From Boesenbergia rotunda (Eukaryota > Streptophyta > Magnoliopsida > Zingiberales > Zingiberaceae), in assembly GCA_024364735.1 (NCBI GenBank), contig JAGFNQ010009959.1, forward strand, positions 1 to 64,000: DNA of 64,000 nt, given 5' to 3'. Shown piece after piece: positions 1 through 12,400 of the stretch. How positions within the stretch are numbered: the first letter of the stretch is position 1; every line of letters starts with the position of its first letter. The notes beneath the pieces are model-generated. The model made no database searches. It was not told the DNA's origin and was given only the letters and a program-made list of their open reading frames with translations. Both the position numbers and the translations under genes were made by a program.

Positions 1-576
1 TTGTTTCAAAATTAATTTTTTTATAACATAAATGTTTAAAAATATATATATAATTAATAAATATAAAAATATGACAAAATTTATATAAATACACAAAAAT
101 ATGTATAAAAATTTCTAGAAAAATAAAATTATATAAAAATATTATTTAAAAATAAATATTTATAATAAAACATGATTGAAAAAGTCTTAAAAGTATAGTT
201 GCCATTATTAAGGATATAATGCCAATTTTTAATTTTTGAGCATAAATAAAAATTGGAAAAAAATATTAAATTTTTATTTCTAGCTTTTGAGTAAAAATTA
301 TAGAAGATGAAGCATAATTTGACATTCACAAACATTCAAAAGTACTTTCATATAACTAAAATCTAAAAAATGCTCAGTAGAAGCTCTATCAAACACTCTC
401 TTAGACTTCTAAACTAGATACATTTAACCTTTTAATTAAATAAATGTAGGTAAGACCCCAAAATTAAAATAGGTTTTAGAATAATCTCTATAAATAGGAG
501 ACTTAGATTCCAATTTAACATAAAGTAGGGTTTTGAACATTACTTTTGTGTGATCCGTATAAGGATAATTTTGATA
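1..576. other. AT-rich left flank, no gene seen
   Basis: Strongly AT-rich DNA with no open frame that looks coding. A TATA-like CTATAAATAGG lies near 488-498, but nothing downstream before the MULE supports a gene. I treat it as the sequence into which the large MULE inserted. Confidence 0.5.
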
Positions 577-585
577 TAGAATTAA
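577..585. repeat. Target-site duplication, left copy (MULE)
   Basis: TAGAATTAA lies directly before the left TIR and is repeated exactly at 20415-20423, directly after the right TIR. Nine bp is within the 8-11 bp typical of Mutator-like elements. Confidence 0.9.
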
Positions 586-802
586 CGGTAATTTACCAAA
601 GGGCGTATCTAACTATTCGTTATTACCGAAAGGAGTATCATGGTTTCTATTATACCAAAGGGTGCATCCCATATAGTGAAGTTACTTTTATACCCCTCCC
701 GCCAAAGAATGGCTTTATCAAACACATTTTCGAGACAGCCGAACCACTTTATCAATAAAATATAAATTTGTGGTTCGGATGGGTAGCAGTCGAAATTTTC
801 TC
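586..802 (+). repeat. Left terminal inverted repeat of the MULE
   Basis: Starts CGGTAATTTACCAAAGGGCG and matches the reverse complement of 20199-20414 over about 215 bp with roughly one mismatch in twelve by eye. Long TIRs of this size are typical of Mu-type elements, where the TIR also holds transposase sites and promoters. The short open frame through it (546-758) also exists in the other TIR, so it reflects the repeat and is unlikely to be a gene. Confidence 0.88.
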
Positions 803-1091
803 CGTTCTCTCTCAGCGCAACAACGTAAATGGAAGTCCTTCATTTCGGATAAAAGCTCACTCTCAACCTCTCTCAGCGCAAGAACTCGCCTTCTTGCAGT
901 CCTACGTGCCCTAGCTGTGATATAGTCGCGAGCTCATCCCCCGAATCCCTGCGGACAACCAAAACCTAGGCATTGCTCGAAAGCGTTTCTGTGTGATCCT
1001 GAGGTGGGTTTTAGTGTTAACGTTGAAGTGGAGACTGATCGGCATAATACACCAAGGGGTTAGGGTTTCTGCACGTTTGATTTATTTGATA

Positions 1092-4000
1092 ATGTCAGGA
1101 AAAAGGTCTGTGGGTGGTTCAGCGTCTTCTTCCTTGGCATTATCCACCAAGGTATGTTAGCGATATGCTTAGGTCAAACCAGCATAGTTTGTCAACATGT
1201 TTAAAATTATTTTGCTGAATAAATTTGTACTGTATATAAACTGTAGGATTCAGATGACATTGGACAAAAATTACGTTGGTGCAGTGTTTTAGGCCACTTT
1301 AAACAATTTTTTGAAGAATTTGACATTTTAAATGATCGACACATTGCGAAGATCAAAGGGTCGCCTTTCAGTTTTTTCCTGGACATACAAGAATTGCAGC
1401 ATATCCGTGGAATTTTGGTTAATATATTTGAAAGTTGGGATTCAACCTCGCAAGGTTTTAAATTCTTAGGTAATAGTTTTAGTTATGAATTGTAGATAAT
1501 ATCTATAGTATCTATAGTAAGATAAGACAGTAATATAGATGGCCTGAAATGATTAGTTTTTGATAAAGTTTAATCATTTCATTTTAGGGCTACTGAGGGA
1601 CTGAAGTGAAAATGACTTCAGGCCCTCGGTAGGCCTGAAATAAAATCATTTCAGGCCTACCGAGGGCCTGAAGTTAATTTAGTTCAGGCCCTCGGTAGGC
1701 CTGAAATGAATACATTTCAGGCCCACGTTGGGCCTGAATTGAAATCATTTCAGGCCCAACGTGGAATAATTTCAAGCCTATATTCTTGATGATAACTAAA
1801 TATTGTAATTGTTTCAGGTGTACCGGTTGCGTTCTCCAGACGAGATGTTGCTTTGATACTGGGTATAGTGGACCGTGGTGTTTCGGTCCCTATTAATTCA
1901 ACTAAAGCATCGGGTGACCTCTATCGTACTTACTTCTCAAAAGAAAAACAACCTACAAGAACAAGACTTGAGGAGTTACTTAAACATTTTTCTAAAAGTG
2001 TTGAATCAGAGGATGATGTGTTATTAGTGTGTAAATTTTATATTTTGTATATATTTGTTTGTGTTTTATTTTCGTCTAGTACATATAAGGTTCCTCTAGG
2101 TCTTGTAGATATAGTAGATGATTATGACAATCTAGGTAGATTCAATTGGGTAGAAGCTATCCATCAATTTTTGTCTCCACAATTACCTAAGATTGGGGAC
2201 TTATTTTCATCAACTCAGGGAAACCAGAGCACCACCAACCTCCCTTACCTAAAGGGATTTGCAGGGCTTTTGGCAGTGAGTAGAATTATCTTGTTAAATT
2301 TTATAATATTTTGATGTCATTAATGTATTTGGCTGGAAAACTTTGTGTAGGCATGGTTTTTGGAGCATGTACCAATTCAAAAACCATTCAATGTTGAAGG
2401 GCCCCGAATAAATAAGTGGAGGAATATTCCTTCGCATATTAGTAGGGTGAGGGGCCTTGTCGACCGACTCTCGTCCGAAGAGGTAATTATTCTTAAATGT
2501 GATCTATCTGAGTTAGATATAGAGGTAGTAACATTTGTGTACTTCGTAATTGACAGGTTATTGTTGAATTAATTCCTACCCTACATGAGAACACATTGTT
2601 TGAGAACCTTGATATCGGTGATGACATACCACGGCCAATGGAGACATCAGAAGGAGATGTTAGGCTATGTGGTGAATGCATTCTTAAGGACAACCGAATC
2701 AAGGAGCTAACAGAGGAGAATATATGTTTGAATGAAAGGGTTAAGGAATTACTTTCAATTATTGAAAAAAAAGGCATGGAGGGTCAAGAAAGCTATCCTG
2801 TAGTCGATCCTCTTTCTGATCCAGTATCTTGTACACCTAGGAGAGGACGTGACCGAACTCGGTATGATTACAGGGATACTCCAATTGACAGTCCAGTATG
2901 GCACCAGCTTTTACCTAAGGGGAAGCGGGACAGGAAACAAATATCAAATGTCATGGACAAGGGAAAAAGGAAACTTAGTGAGGAGGATATGGATGAAGCA
3001 AGAGGAAACATTTACGGTGTAATGGAAGTCATGTCTGAAGAAGACATAGAGGAGGAAACAAGAAGAACCTCCGAACTATACAAAATGAGGCAACAAGGCA
3101 TTGATGTAAGTGTGTTAATTTCATTTAAAATACATCAATTGTATTGAATTTGGTCAATAATTAGTTTGGGCTAAATAAATTTTATTGATGTAGTTTGTGA
3201 AGAAACATTTTATGAATACAAAGAAGAAAAATCAAGATAAAGAAGTGGCCTACCTGATAAATAGATTGGAGAATCTAAAGTAAGTTACAAAATATTATAG
3301 TTTAGTTTAGTTAATATATGTTCTTATGTAATATATAATCTTATCAATTTACATGGCAGGTTGGCAAATGAATTTATCTGGGAGGATGCACCCTTTGCTT
3401 TGAATTTGCATTCATTCTTACAAATCCTCAATGGAGAGGTTTTTACAAAAGGCGAGGTCATTGATGCCTTTTGTAAAATTTTATTTAGGGGAGCATCCGC
3501 ATGTGGTAGGCCATACAACAAGTCAATATATTGTTCAACCTTCTTCACAGTAAGTGATGTATATTAATTAAACAGATATATTGTAGAAGACCTAATATTA
3601 TGATATGGGTATTATTAATTTTGTGAATGCATATTTGTAGGCATCAATCAGATCGTCAAGAAAGATTTCCCTGCAACAAGTGATGAAGACTGATATGCTT
3701 GAACAAGGGTTTAGATTTATTTTAATCCCTTTGTGCAGTGATAATACACACTTTCACTTGTTGGCGGTGGATACAGAATCCATGACTTTCAATCATTTTA
3801 ATTCTCTTGCTAGTGGCCGTAAATATAAGCATGAATTTGACACAGCGGTGAGCTACCTTCCTTTATTCTTATATATGGTCATCATTTTGTCTAAAATGTC
3901 ATTGATGGTGATTAATAAATTCATGATATGTTTGACAGGTAAAAGAACTTAAACAATATACTCGCGAGGAACTTACGGCTATTCATCCGTATCTACAAAG

Positions 4001-4298
4001 TCATCATCCCTTGGACAAATGGCCCTCCGTCAGACAAAAATGTCCCCAACAAGAACATAGGTAACTAAATGAGGAAGAACTTTCTTATTTTTAAAAATAA
4101 GAAAGTATTTTATAAACCCACTTATTGAAATCTAAAAAAGTGTTTGTTAATTTCAGCGTGGACTGTGCCTTCTTTGTCATGCAATATGTTCGATGTCTCC
4201 TATATGATGAGAAGATGGATTTCAAACAAGGAGACATGAGTAGAATCAGATTTGAGCTGACAGTTAATATTCTGAGGGACATGTTTTGTAAAACTTGA
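1092..4298 (+). CDS. Ulp1-like cysteine protease (C48) with DUF1985-like N-terminus
   Basis: Eleven exons with GT-AG introns can be read in one frame of 701 codons: 1092-1151, 1247-1469, 1818-2026, 2090-2275, 2351-2482, 2557-3105, 3194-3279, 3360-3549, 3641-3847, 3939-4060, 4157-4298. Residues about 21-270 resemble the DUF1985/PMD-like domain usual in plant transposon-borne Ulp1 genes. Residues 271-453 are charged and partly coiled-coil. The catalytic domain follows: His582 in THFHLLAVD, a Gln at 651 or 652 in CPQQEH, and Cys658 in DCAFFVMQ. The acidic triad position is Asn599 (HFNSL), where Ulp1/SENP enzymes have Asp. The family cleaves SUMO or related modifiers; the substrate here is unknown. 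The 63-bp intron 3 is short, and its acceptor was chosen because the nearer AG leads to a stop. Carried by a MULE. Confidence 0.72.
1616..1780. repeat. Palindromic cluster A (intron 2 of the Ulp1-like gene)
   Basis: About five copies of a short inverted repeat with arms TTTCAGGCCY and RGGCCTGAAA, centres such as CTCGGTA or CACGTTG, and AT spacers. The cluster lies wholly inside intron 2 (1470-1817), just before the true acceptor. Confidence 0.85.
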
Positions 4299-4610
4299 GA
4301 TAATCTGAAAGCTGTATTGGTGATGTAAAAATCCATTGCTGTTGATTGACATCCATTTGTATGGAAAAATCTCATTATGTGGATGTTGTTATGATTATGT
4401 AGATGTTGTTATTCTATATAATATATTGTCAACAAAAACAAAACAATTGGGTGATGTTTATTCAAATCCAGTTGCTGCACTGTTGTGTGCCAAGTGATAC
4501 GGTCAGATATAATAACTGATAATGCACTGTTGTGTGCCAGTTGCTGCACTGTTGTGTGCCAAATGATCTATTCTGTCACATCTTGTAGGTAAATATAGAA
4601 TATTATTCTA
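4195..4610 (+). repeat. Ulp1 gene-1 tail, duplicated at 15668-16075
   Basis: The end of the last exon and the 3' flank (including TGCACTGTTGTGTGCC repeats) recur nearly unchanged at 15668-16075. The downstream copy is a non-coding fragment lodged between two copies of the gene-2 tail. Confidence 0.85.
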
Positions 4611-4652
4611 AAAATCATTATATAATCTAATCAACAATATATATTATATAAA

Positions 4653-7600
4653 TCAGATATGGGAGGTCCATCGGTGGGTTTTGAGCAAAACCCACTGATG
4701 GAACTAAACTAGACCTATAGGTTTGGAAAAAATTATAATTTGATGTTTCGGACACCTAATCTACATTCTCCAACCTCAACCCTAACTACTGATAATGTTT
4801 TTTCAGAAATCCAGATATGGGAGGTCCATCAGTGGGTTTTGAGCAAAACCCACTGATGGAACTAAACTAGACGTATAGCTTTGGAAAAAATTATAATTTG
4901 AGGTTTCTGACACCTAAAATACTTTCTAGAACCTCAACCCTAACTACTGATAATGGTATTTCAGAAATCCAGATATGGGAGGTCCATCAGTGGGTTTTGA
5001 GCAAAACCCACTGATGGAACTAAACTAGACGTATAGCTTTGGAAAAAATTATAATTTGAGGTTTCTGACACCTAAAATACTTTCTAGAACCTCAACCCTA
5101 ACTACTGATAATGGTATTTCAGAAATCCAGATATGGGAGGTCCATCAGTGGGTTTTGCTCAAAACCCACTAATGGAACTAAACTACACCTATACTTTGGA
5201 GAAAATTATAATTTGAGGTTTAGGAGACCTAAAATACTTTCTCCAACCTGATCCCTAACTGTTGATAATTTTTTTTCATTAATCCAGATATGGGATGTCC
5301 ATCAGTGGGTTTTGCTCAAAACCCACTGATGGAACTAAACTACACCTATAGGTTTGGAAAAAATTATAATTTGATGTTTCCGACACCTAAAATACTTTCT
5401 CCAACCTCATCAATGGGTCCTTCAGTGGAGTTGAGGTGTTACAAACCATAAATTATAATTTCAGGCCCACGTTGGGCCTGAAATAACTTTATTTCAGGCC
5501 CAAGGTGGGCCTGAAAAAGATATTTCAGGCCCTTAGTGGGCCTGAAATACATTTATTTCAGGCCCACGGTGGGCCTGAAAGAAGACAATTCAGGCCCACC
5601 GTGGGCCTGAATTAAAAATATTATTTCAGGACCACCCTTAACCATATAATATTTTGACTTCATCCCCCAAGTTGGATTACATATTTTATCCCTAAACCCT
5701 AAAATACTCTCTCCAACCTCACCCCTAACTACTGATAATGGTTTTGTAGAAATCCAGATATGGGAGGTCCATCTGTGGGTTTTCAGCAAAACCCACTGAT
5801 GGAAATAAACTAGACCTATAGCTTTGAAAAAAATTATCATTTGAGGTTTAGGACACCTAAAATACTTTCTCCAACCTCATCCCTAACTACTGATAATGGA
5901 TTTTCAGAAATCCAGATATGGGAGGTCCATCAGTGGGTTTTGCTCAAAACCCACTGATGGAACTAAACTAGGCCTATAGCTTTGGAAAAAATTATAATTT
6001 GAGGTTTTTGACACCTAAAAAACTTTCTAGAACCTGAACCATAACTACTGATAATGGATTTTCAAAATCCAGATATGGGAGGTCCATCAGTGGGTTTTGC
6101 TCAAAACCCACTGATGGAACTAAACTACACCTATAGTTTTGGAGAAAATTATAATTTGAGGTTTAGGACACCTAAAATACTTTCTCCAACCTCATCCCTA
6201 ACTGTTGATAATGGATTTTCAGAAATCCAGATATGGGAGGTCCATCAGTGGGTTTTGATGGAACTAAACTACACCTATAGTTTTGGAGAAAATTATAATT
6301 TGAGGTTTAGGACACCTAAAATACTTTCTCCAACCTCATCCCTAACTACTGATAATGGATTTTCAGAAATCCAGATATGGGAGGTCCATCAGTGGGTTTT
6401 GCTCAAAACCCACTGATGGAACTAAACTAGGCCTATAACTTTCAAAAAAATTATAATTTGAGGTTTTTGACACCTAAAAAACTTTCTAGAACCTCAACCC
6501 TAACTACTGATAATGGATTTTCAGAAATCCAGATATGGGAGGTCCATCAGTGGGTTTTTCTCAAAACCCACTGATGGAACTAAACTACACCTATAGTTTA
6601 GGAGAAAATTATAATTTTGTGGTTTAGGACACCTAAAATACTTTCTCCAACCTCATCCCTAACCGTTGATAATATTTTTTCAGAAATCCAGATATGGGAG
6701 GTCCATCAGTGGGTTTTGCTCAAAATCCACTGATGGAACTAAACTACACCTATAGCTTTGGAGAAAATTATAATCTAAGATTTAGGACACCTAAAATACT
6801 TTCTCCAACCTCATCCCTAACTGTTGATAATGTTTTTTCAGAAATCCAGATATGGGAGGTCCATCAGTGGGTATTGCTCAAAACCCACTGATGGAACTAA
6901 ACTGCACCTATAGTTTTAGAGAAAATTATAATTTGAGGTTTAGGACACCTAAAATACTTTCTCTAACCTCATCCCTAACTACTGATAATGGATTTTCAGA
7001 AATCCAGATATTGGAGGTCCATCAGTGGGTTTTGCTCAAAACCCACTGATGGAACTAAACTAGGCCTATAACTTTCGAAAAAATTATAATTTGAGGTTTT
7101 TGACACCTAAAAACTTTCTAGAACCTCAACCCTAACTACTGATAATGGATTTTCAGAAATCCAGATATGGGAGGTCCATCAATGGGTTTTGCTCAAAACC
7201 CACTGATGGAACTAAACTACACCTATAGTTTTGGAGAAAATTATAATTTGAGGTTTAGGACACCTAAAATACTTTCTCCAACCTCATCCCTAACTGTTGA
7301 TAATGTTTTTTCAGAAATCCAGATATGGGAGGTCCATCAGTGGGTTTTGCTCAAAACCCACTGATGGAACTAAACTACACCTATAGCTTTGGAGAAAATT
7401 ATAATTTAAGATTTAGGACACCTAAAATACTTTCTCCAACCTCATCCCTAACTGTTGATAATGTTTTTTCAGAAATCCAGATATGGGAGGTCCATCAGTG
7501 GGTTTTGCTCAAAACCCACTGATGGAACTAAACTACACCTATAGTTTTGGAGAAAATTATAATTTAAGATTTAGGACACCTAAAATACTTTCTCCAACCT

Positions 7601-8110
7601 CATCCCTAACTACTGATAATGGATTTTCAGAAATCCAGATATGGGAGGTCCATCAATGGGTTTTGCTCAAAACCCACTGATGGAACTAAACTAGCCCTAT
7701 AGCTTTGGAAAAAATTATAATTTGAGGTTTCTGACACCTAAAATACTTTCTAGAACCTCAACCCTAACTACTGATAATGGTATTTCAGAAATCCATATAT
7801 GGGAGGTCTATCAGTGGGTTTTGCTCAAAACCCACTGATGGAACTAAACTACACCTATACTTTGGAGAAAATTATAATTTGAGGTTTAGAACACCTAAAA
7901 TACTTTCTCCAACCTGATCCCTAACTGTTGATAATTTTTTTCATTAATCCAGATATGGGATGTCCATCAGTGGGTTTTGCTCAAAACCCACTGATGGAAC
8001 TAAACTACACCTATAGGTTTGGAAAAAATTATAATTTGATGTTTCCGACACCTAAAATACTTTCTCCAACCTCATCAATGGGTCCTTCAGTGGAGTTGAG
8101 GTGTTACAAA
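4653..8110 (+). repeat. 158-bp tandem array with internal palindrome
   Basis: About 20 units of 157-158 bp, five before and fifteen after the palindromic cluster at 5460-5640. Each begins near CCAGATATGGGAGGTCCATC and carries a palindrome whose arms are CCATCAGTGGGTTTTG and CAAAACCCACTGATGG. One unit (6232-6376) is short by about 13 bp and lacks much of the second arm. The recurring 65-codon open frames come from the repeat: 158 is not a multiple of three, and each frame ends in the next unit. The array separates the two Ulp1-like genes. Confidence 0.92.
5460..5640. repeat. Palindromic cluster B
   Basis: Five units of the TTTCAGGCCCA/TGGGCCTGAAA palindrome plus a partial one, embedded in the 158-bp array. 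The block 5280-5760, including this cluster, is repeated at about 7945-8420, so array and cluster were duplicated together as a higher-order unit. Confidence 0.9.
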
Positions 8111-8124
8111 CCTCAAATTATAAT

Positions 8125-8310
8125 TTCAGGCCCACGTTGGGCCTGAAATAACTTTATTTCAGGCCCAAGGTGGGCCTGAAAAAGATATTTCAGGCCCTTA
8201 GTGGGCCTGAAATACATTTATTTCAGGCCCACGGTGGGCCTGAAAGAAGACAATTCAGGCCCACCGTGGGCCTGAATTAAAAATATTATTTCAGGACCAC
8301 CCTTAACCAT
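8125..8310. repeat. Palindromic cluster C
   Basis: A near-identical direct copy of cluster B at the right end of the 158-bp array, with the same order of centres (ACGTT, AAGGT, TTAGT, ACGGT, ACCGT). Confidence 0.9.
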
Positions 8311-8404
8311 ATAATATTTTGACTTCATCCCTAAGTTGGATTACATATTTTATCCCTAAACCCTAAAATACTCTCTCCAACCTCACCCCTAACTACTGAT
8401 AATG

Positions 8405-8890
8405 GTTTTGAGCAAAACCCACTGATGGACCTCCCATATATGGATTTCTGAAAAACCATTATCAGTAGTTAGGGTTGAGGTTGGAGAAAGTATTTTAGGT
8501 GTCCTAAACCTCAAATTATAATTTTATCTAAAGTTATAGGTGTAGTTTAGTTCCATCAGTGGGTTTTGCTGTCCTCCCATATCTGGATTTCTACAAAACC
8601 ATTATCAGTAGTTAGGGATAAGGTTGGAGAGAGTATTTTAGGGTTTAGGGATAAAATATGTAATCCAACTTGGGGGATGAAGTCAAAATATTATATGGTT
8701 AAGGGTGGTCCTGAAATAATATTTTTAATTCAGGCCCACGGTGGGCCTGAATTGTCTTCTTTCAGGCCCACCGTGGGCCTGAAATAAATGTATTTCAGGC
8801 CCACTAAGGGCCTAAAATATCTTTTTTCAGGCCCGCCTTGGGCCTAAAATAAAGTTATTTCAGGCCCTCGGTAAATTTGTGAAAATCATC
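8405..8890 (-). repeat. Inverted copy of array edge and palindromic cluster D
   Basis: Reverse-complement copy of the array edge (about 1.5 units) followed by the cluster B/C sequence read backwards. With 8122-8400 it forms an inverted repeat with arms of nearly 300 bp. The outermost units have drifted (for example CCTAAAAT for CCTGAAAT). Confidence 0.85.
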
Positions 8891-9435
8891 GGAGGGCCTC
8901 AAAATTTGATAAATAACAAATTCCTCTAATCCCTCTAATTTTCAGGTTGATTTGTGGAAAATTAGATAAATATTTGATAATTAAAAATTTCCTTTTAATT
9001 TTGATATGTGTTATATATTTGTAATACAAAAAATATAGCTAAGTTATATGTAAAATAACTGAAAAAAAGTTACCGTTTAGGGCTTGAAATCCTCTATTTT
9101 GACGCCCAGCAGTTAGTCAGCTTTATAGGGTCCTTGGGTCCCTAGTGGTAAGCAATCGTCTCGTAGATCCTGATTTATTGCCTATAGCTTTGAAGTTAGC
9201 GTGCTTACCTCCATTGGAGTTGTGGTGCCCGACATCCTCTTCATCGGACTAGTCGAAAGGTACGTAACCAAATTTTTTGTTTTTTTCATTTCAGTGTAGT
9301 TTTTGCTTCTGACCTAGGGTTAGCGATTGTTGCCACTCAATGACCGAATATGAGGATACCCTTGACGAACGAAATCTAAGTGTCATTTTTCCATCAGTTT
9401 CGAATAATTTTTGTTTGATGGTTCCTAAGTTCGGG
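8891..9435. other. Spacer before the second Ulp1-like gene
   Basis: AT-rich, then moderately mixed sequence. No repeat unit or convincing exon is seen. It probably holds the 5' region of the second protease gene. An upstream ATG at 9340 is in frame with the ATG at 9436, so the start is uncertain. Confidence 0.35.
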
Positions 9436-12400
9436 ATGGCTCCGAAAAGATCATCTTCAAAGCAAGCTGCTGCTAAAAATTCAAAGAAACATCAAGGTCC
9501 TAGGAGAATTCATGGGAAAAAACAACAACCATAACGAAAAATCAAATTGCCAAGCGAGTATATGAGTTTTTCCAACAGAGGTTGAACTAAACGAATGAAC
9601 TGGAAAAGTAGCCTTTGCCATTTCAAAAATTTTATAGATTCTGTTCCACCCACACCAGCACAAGAACAATTGCTTCGACAAACACCCTTTTCATGGGTCC
9701 TCGACCTCCCCACTAGTTCTTGTGTAAGACCTCAGGTTCAAAATATGTTTGATAATTGGGATGAAGAAGAAAAGATCTTTGTGTTCCATGGGAAAAAACT
9801 CAATTTCACAAAGGTTGACCTATCACTTATTCTAGGGCTACCTGACAATAGAGAGGTAATCCAACTTGATTTTAATGAGGCCTCTAGCCCACTGTACAAG
9901 GAATATTTTGAAGATTCCAGTTGTTCTGCAAAGCATTTGGAGAAACTGATAACGAAGTCTACATCCAATGACAAGCTGTACTGTCAGATGTATATACTGT
10001 ATTTTTTTCCACAGTTCTTTTTTGTGGTACAAGCAGCACACTTGCCATTCCAGCAATGTCACTCATTGATTGCGTTGATGATTTTGACAATCTAGCAAAC
10101 TATAATTGGTGCAATGCTCTGTACAATTTCATGGCTCCTCAGTTGGAAGCCATTGGAAAGGAAGTCACATTGAGGCGTACAACACATGTAGGTGATACAA
10201 GCCAACCGGCCAAGGTTCCCTTGCTCAAGGGTTTTCCAAATATTTTAGCTGTAAGTTAGAGTACATCTGCCTGCTAATATATGATATGATGGATACTAAT
10301 TACTGAATATAATCATATTGCAGGTTTGGGTTACTGAACATATTAGTATTGCTGTTCCTCATCATCCTCATAGATTGCCAAGAATTCTTCGCTGGAATTG
10401 GCCTAATGCTCATGTAGAGAGTATCAAAAGGATGATCGACCGTGTGCCCACAAATTTAATTCTGGTTGATTTAATCCCATTTGATATAGAACTGGATTTA
10501 GTACCTCACTACTCTCCTCCAACTGAAGCACTTGAGGTACACAGTGAGGTATTAAAGCAGGCAGCCGAAGGAAGCCAGGCTGCAGAAGATAGACTACAGG
10601 CCTTAGAGAAGGAAAGCTACAATGAATGTATAGAAAAGCAAGAACATATTGATACCTTACAGCAACAATTAAATGTAGCTCTTAAAAGTTTGGAGGATGT
10701 CAAAATTGAGTTGGCAACTGCCGTTAGGGACAAGGATTAAATAAATGCTCAGAGTCATAGACTACTTGCTGAAAAGGATTCCCTGGTCAAAGAAAAAGAT
10801 GAAATAATTGCTCAGAAGGAGACAATAATTGCTGATAAGGATTCCCAGCTTAAGGAGAAAGATGATCAGTTCAAAAGAATGATAGTTGATCAAGATAGAA
10901 TCAAAGATAAGCCTGACGAGACAATCCGACAACTGAGTATTCAATTGGAAAGCAAAGGCTCAGATTGTAGTGACCCGCCTTCTTCTACCTTAGACGGATC
11001 GTTATTTTTCTCTACTTCTCGACTTCTGATGCATGACTAAAAATGCGGAAATCTTTTTTTTTTCTTTTAAATTCATCTAACAATGATATTCTAACTTAAG
11101 TAGTCATGCACGATACCATATCACACTTTCCTTCTCAAAAGCTCGCAAGATGATACTCATTGAAGCTTGCCTCGCCCAACTCATCTTTCGGGTATCAGTC
11201 GACTGATAGGCCTGAAATCTGAAATTCAGGTTTCGGCACTTGCTTCAAAGGTCCACCAATCATGTATTTTCGAGCCATATAAAACTATGATACCATTTCT
11301 ATACTCTATGCCAGTTTTCTAAACAATTTAGCCAAACAAAATCAATCCATAAACTTGAAATTAGGACTTTTGCGGTAGAAAATAAACTATTCAAGTTATA
11401 TGAACTTTAACACTAAAGTTTGTACCAATCTTGACTCCTATGCATTCCTAACACCAAATACATGTTTTATAACCTTGCTAAAGCATTATGAAATATGGAT
11501 GTAACTTTTCTAAACATATTTAAGTAATAAAACTTAATTCAAGAGAAATTGATACTATCTTGGCACATGCATCTATTTCTCTAACAAAGTATCAATATCT
11601 CCAACTACTCACATTTCTACTCATCCAATGCAATCATAAGAATATGTAGGCTAAAAGAAATGACATGGAATCTTTACTCTAAGAAATTGAGTATGTAAAA
11701 CTATCCAAAACTTAAATGTTCGCTAAACTCCCTAAAACAAGAACTTGAAATTTGAATAAACTATAACATTGTAATTTGGATAGTTAAATTGTCTCGTCTC
11801 AAAGATCTCTCCAAAATCAGCCACCACACACACTTTACTCAGCACCGCCTCGTCGCCTTCCTTCAGGATTGCTTGCCTTTACCTTTATCTGCAATAAGAG
11901 GAAATGCAACTAGTAAGCAAAAAGCTTAGTAAGTACTATCTAGCTCACAAAATCTCGAAATGTGCAAACATGCTTCTAGAACAATATGAAAATCATATGA
12001 GATACTAACATGCTTGGAAGAAAACTAAGAACATGTATAACTCAAAACATGCATACTCAAGCAATAATAAATCTCAATTTACTTTTCTTGGCTCAACTTG
12101 AAACTTTAGCTATTCTTTAACTTTTGAAAACTTTCTTAAACTTTCGAAACTTTGCTAAAGCATATACTTGAAAATAATAATCACTTGGATCCACTGAAGA
12201 CGTAAGTACCATCTCATATGCGCGTTCCCTAAAAGGTTGGGGTAGCGAGCCACCAATCCTAATAGAGCAGACCTTGGTCTACCAGGGCCAAGACCTTGGA
12301 ATTGGACACCTGGATTTCTTTAACGACGCCCTTGGACGCCGGGTACTGGCCTTAGAAAATAAAATAGTTTTTCTTTCTTTTCTTTCTTATCTGTAAATGC

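Noticed and set aside
546..758. 70-codon open frame that recurs on the minus strand at 20242-20445
   Set aside because: The recurrence is explained by the MULE terminal inverted repeats; no family features are present.
6054..7680. Repeated 65-codon open frames (MGGPSVGFAQNP...)
   Set aside because: They follow the 158-bp tandem repeat, each ends in the next unit, and the period is not a multiple of three.
5460..8890. Possible CRISPR-like array (regular palindromic repeats with spacers)
   Set aside because: The window is plant nuclear DNA, spacers are short AT linkers, units are in transposon introns and flanks, and there are no cas genes.
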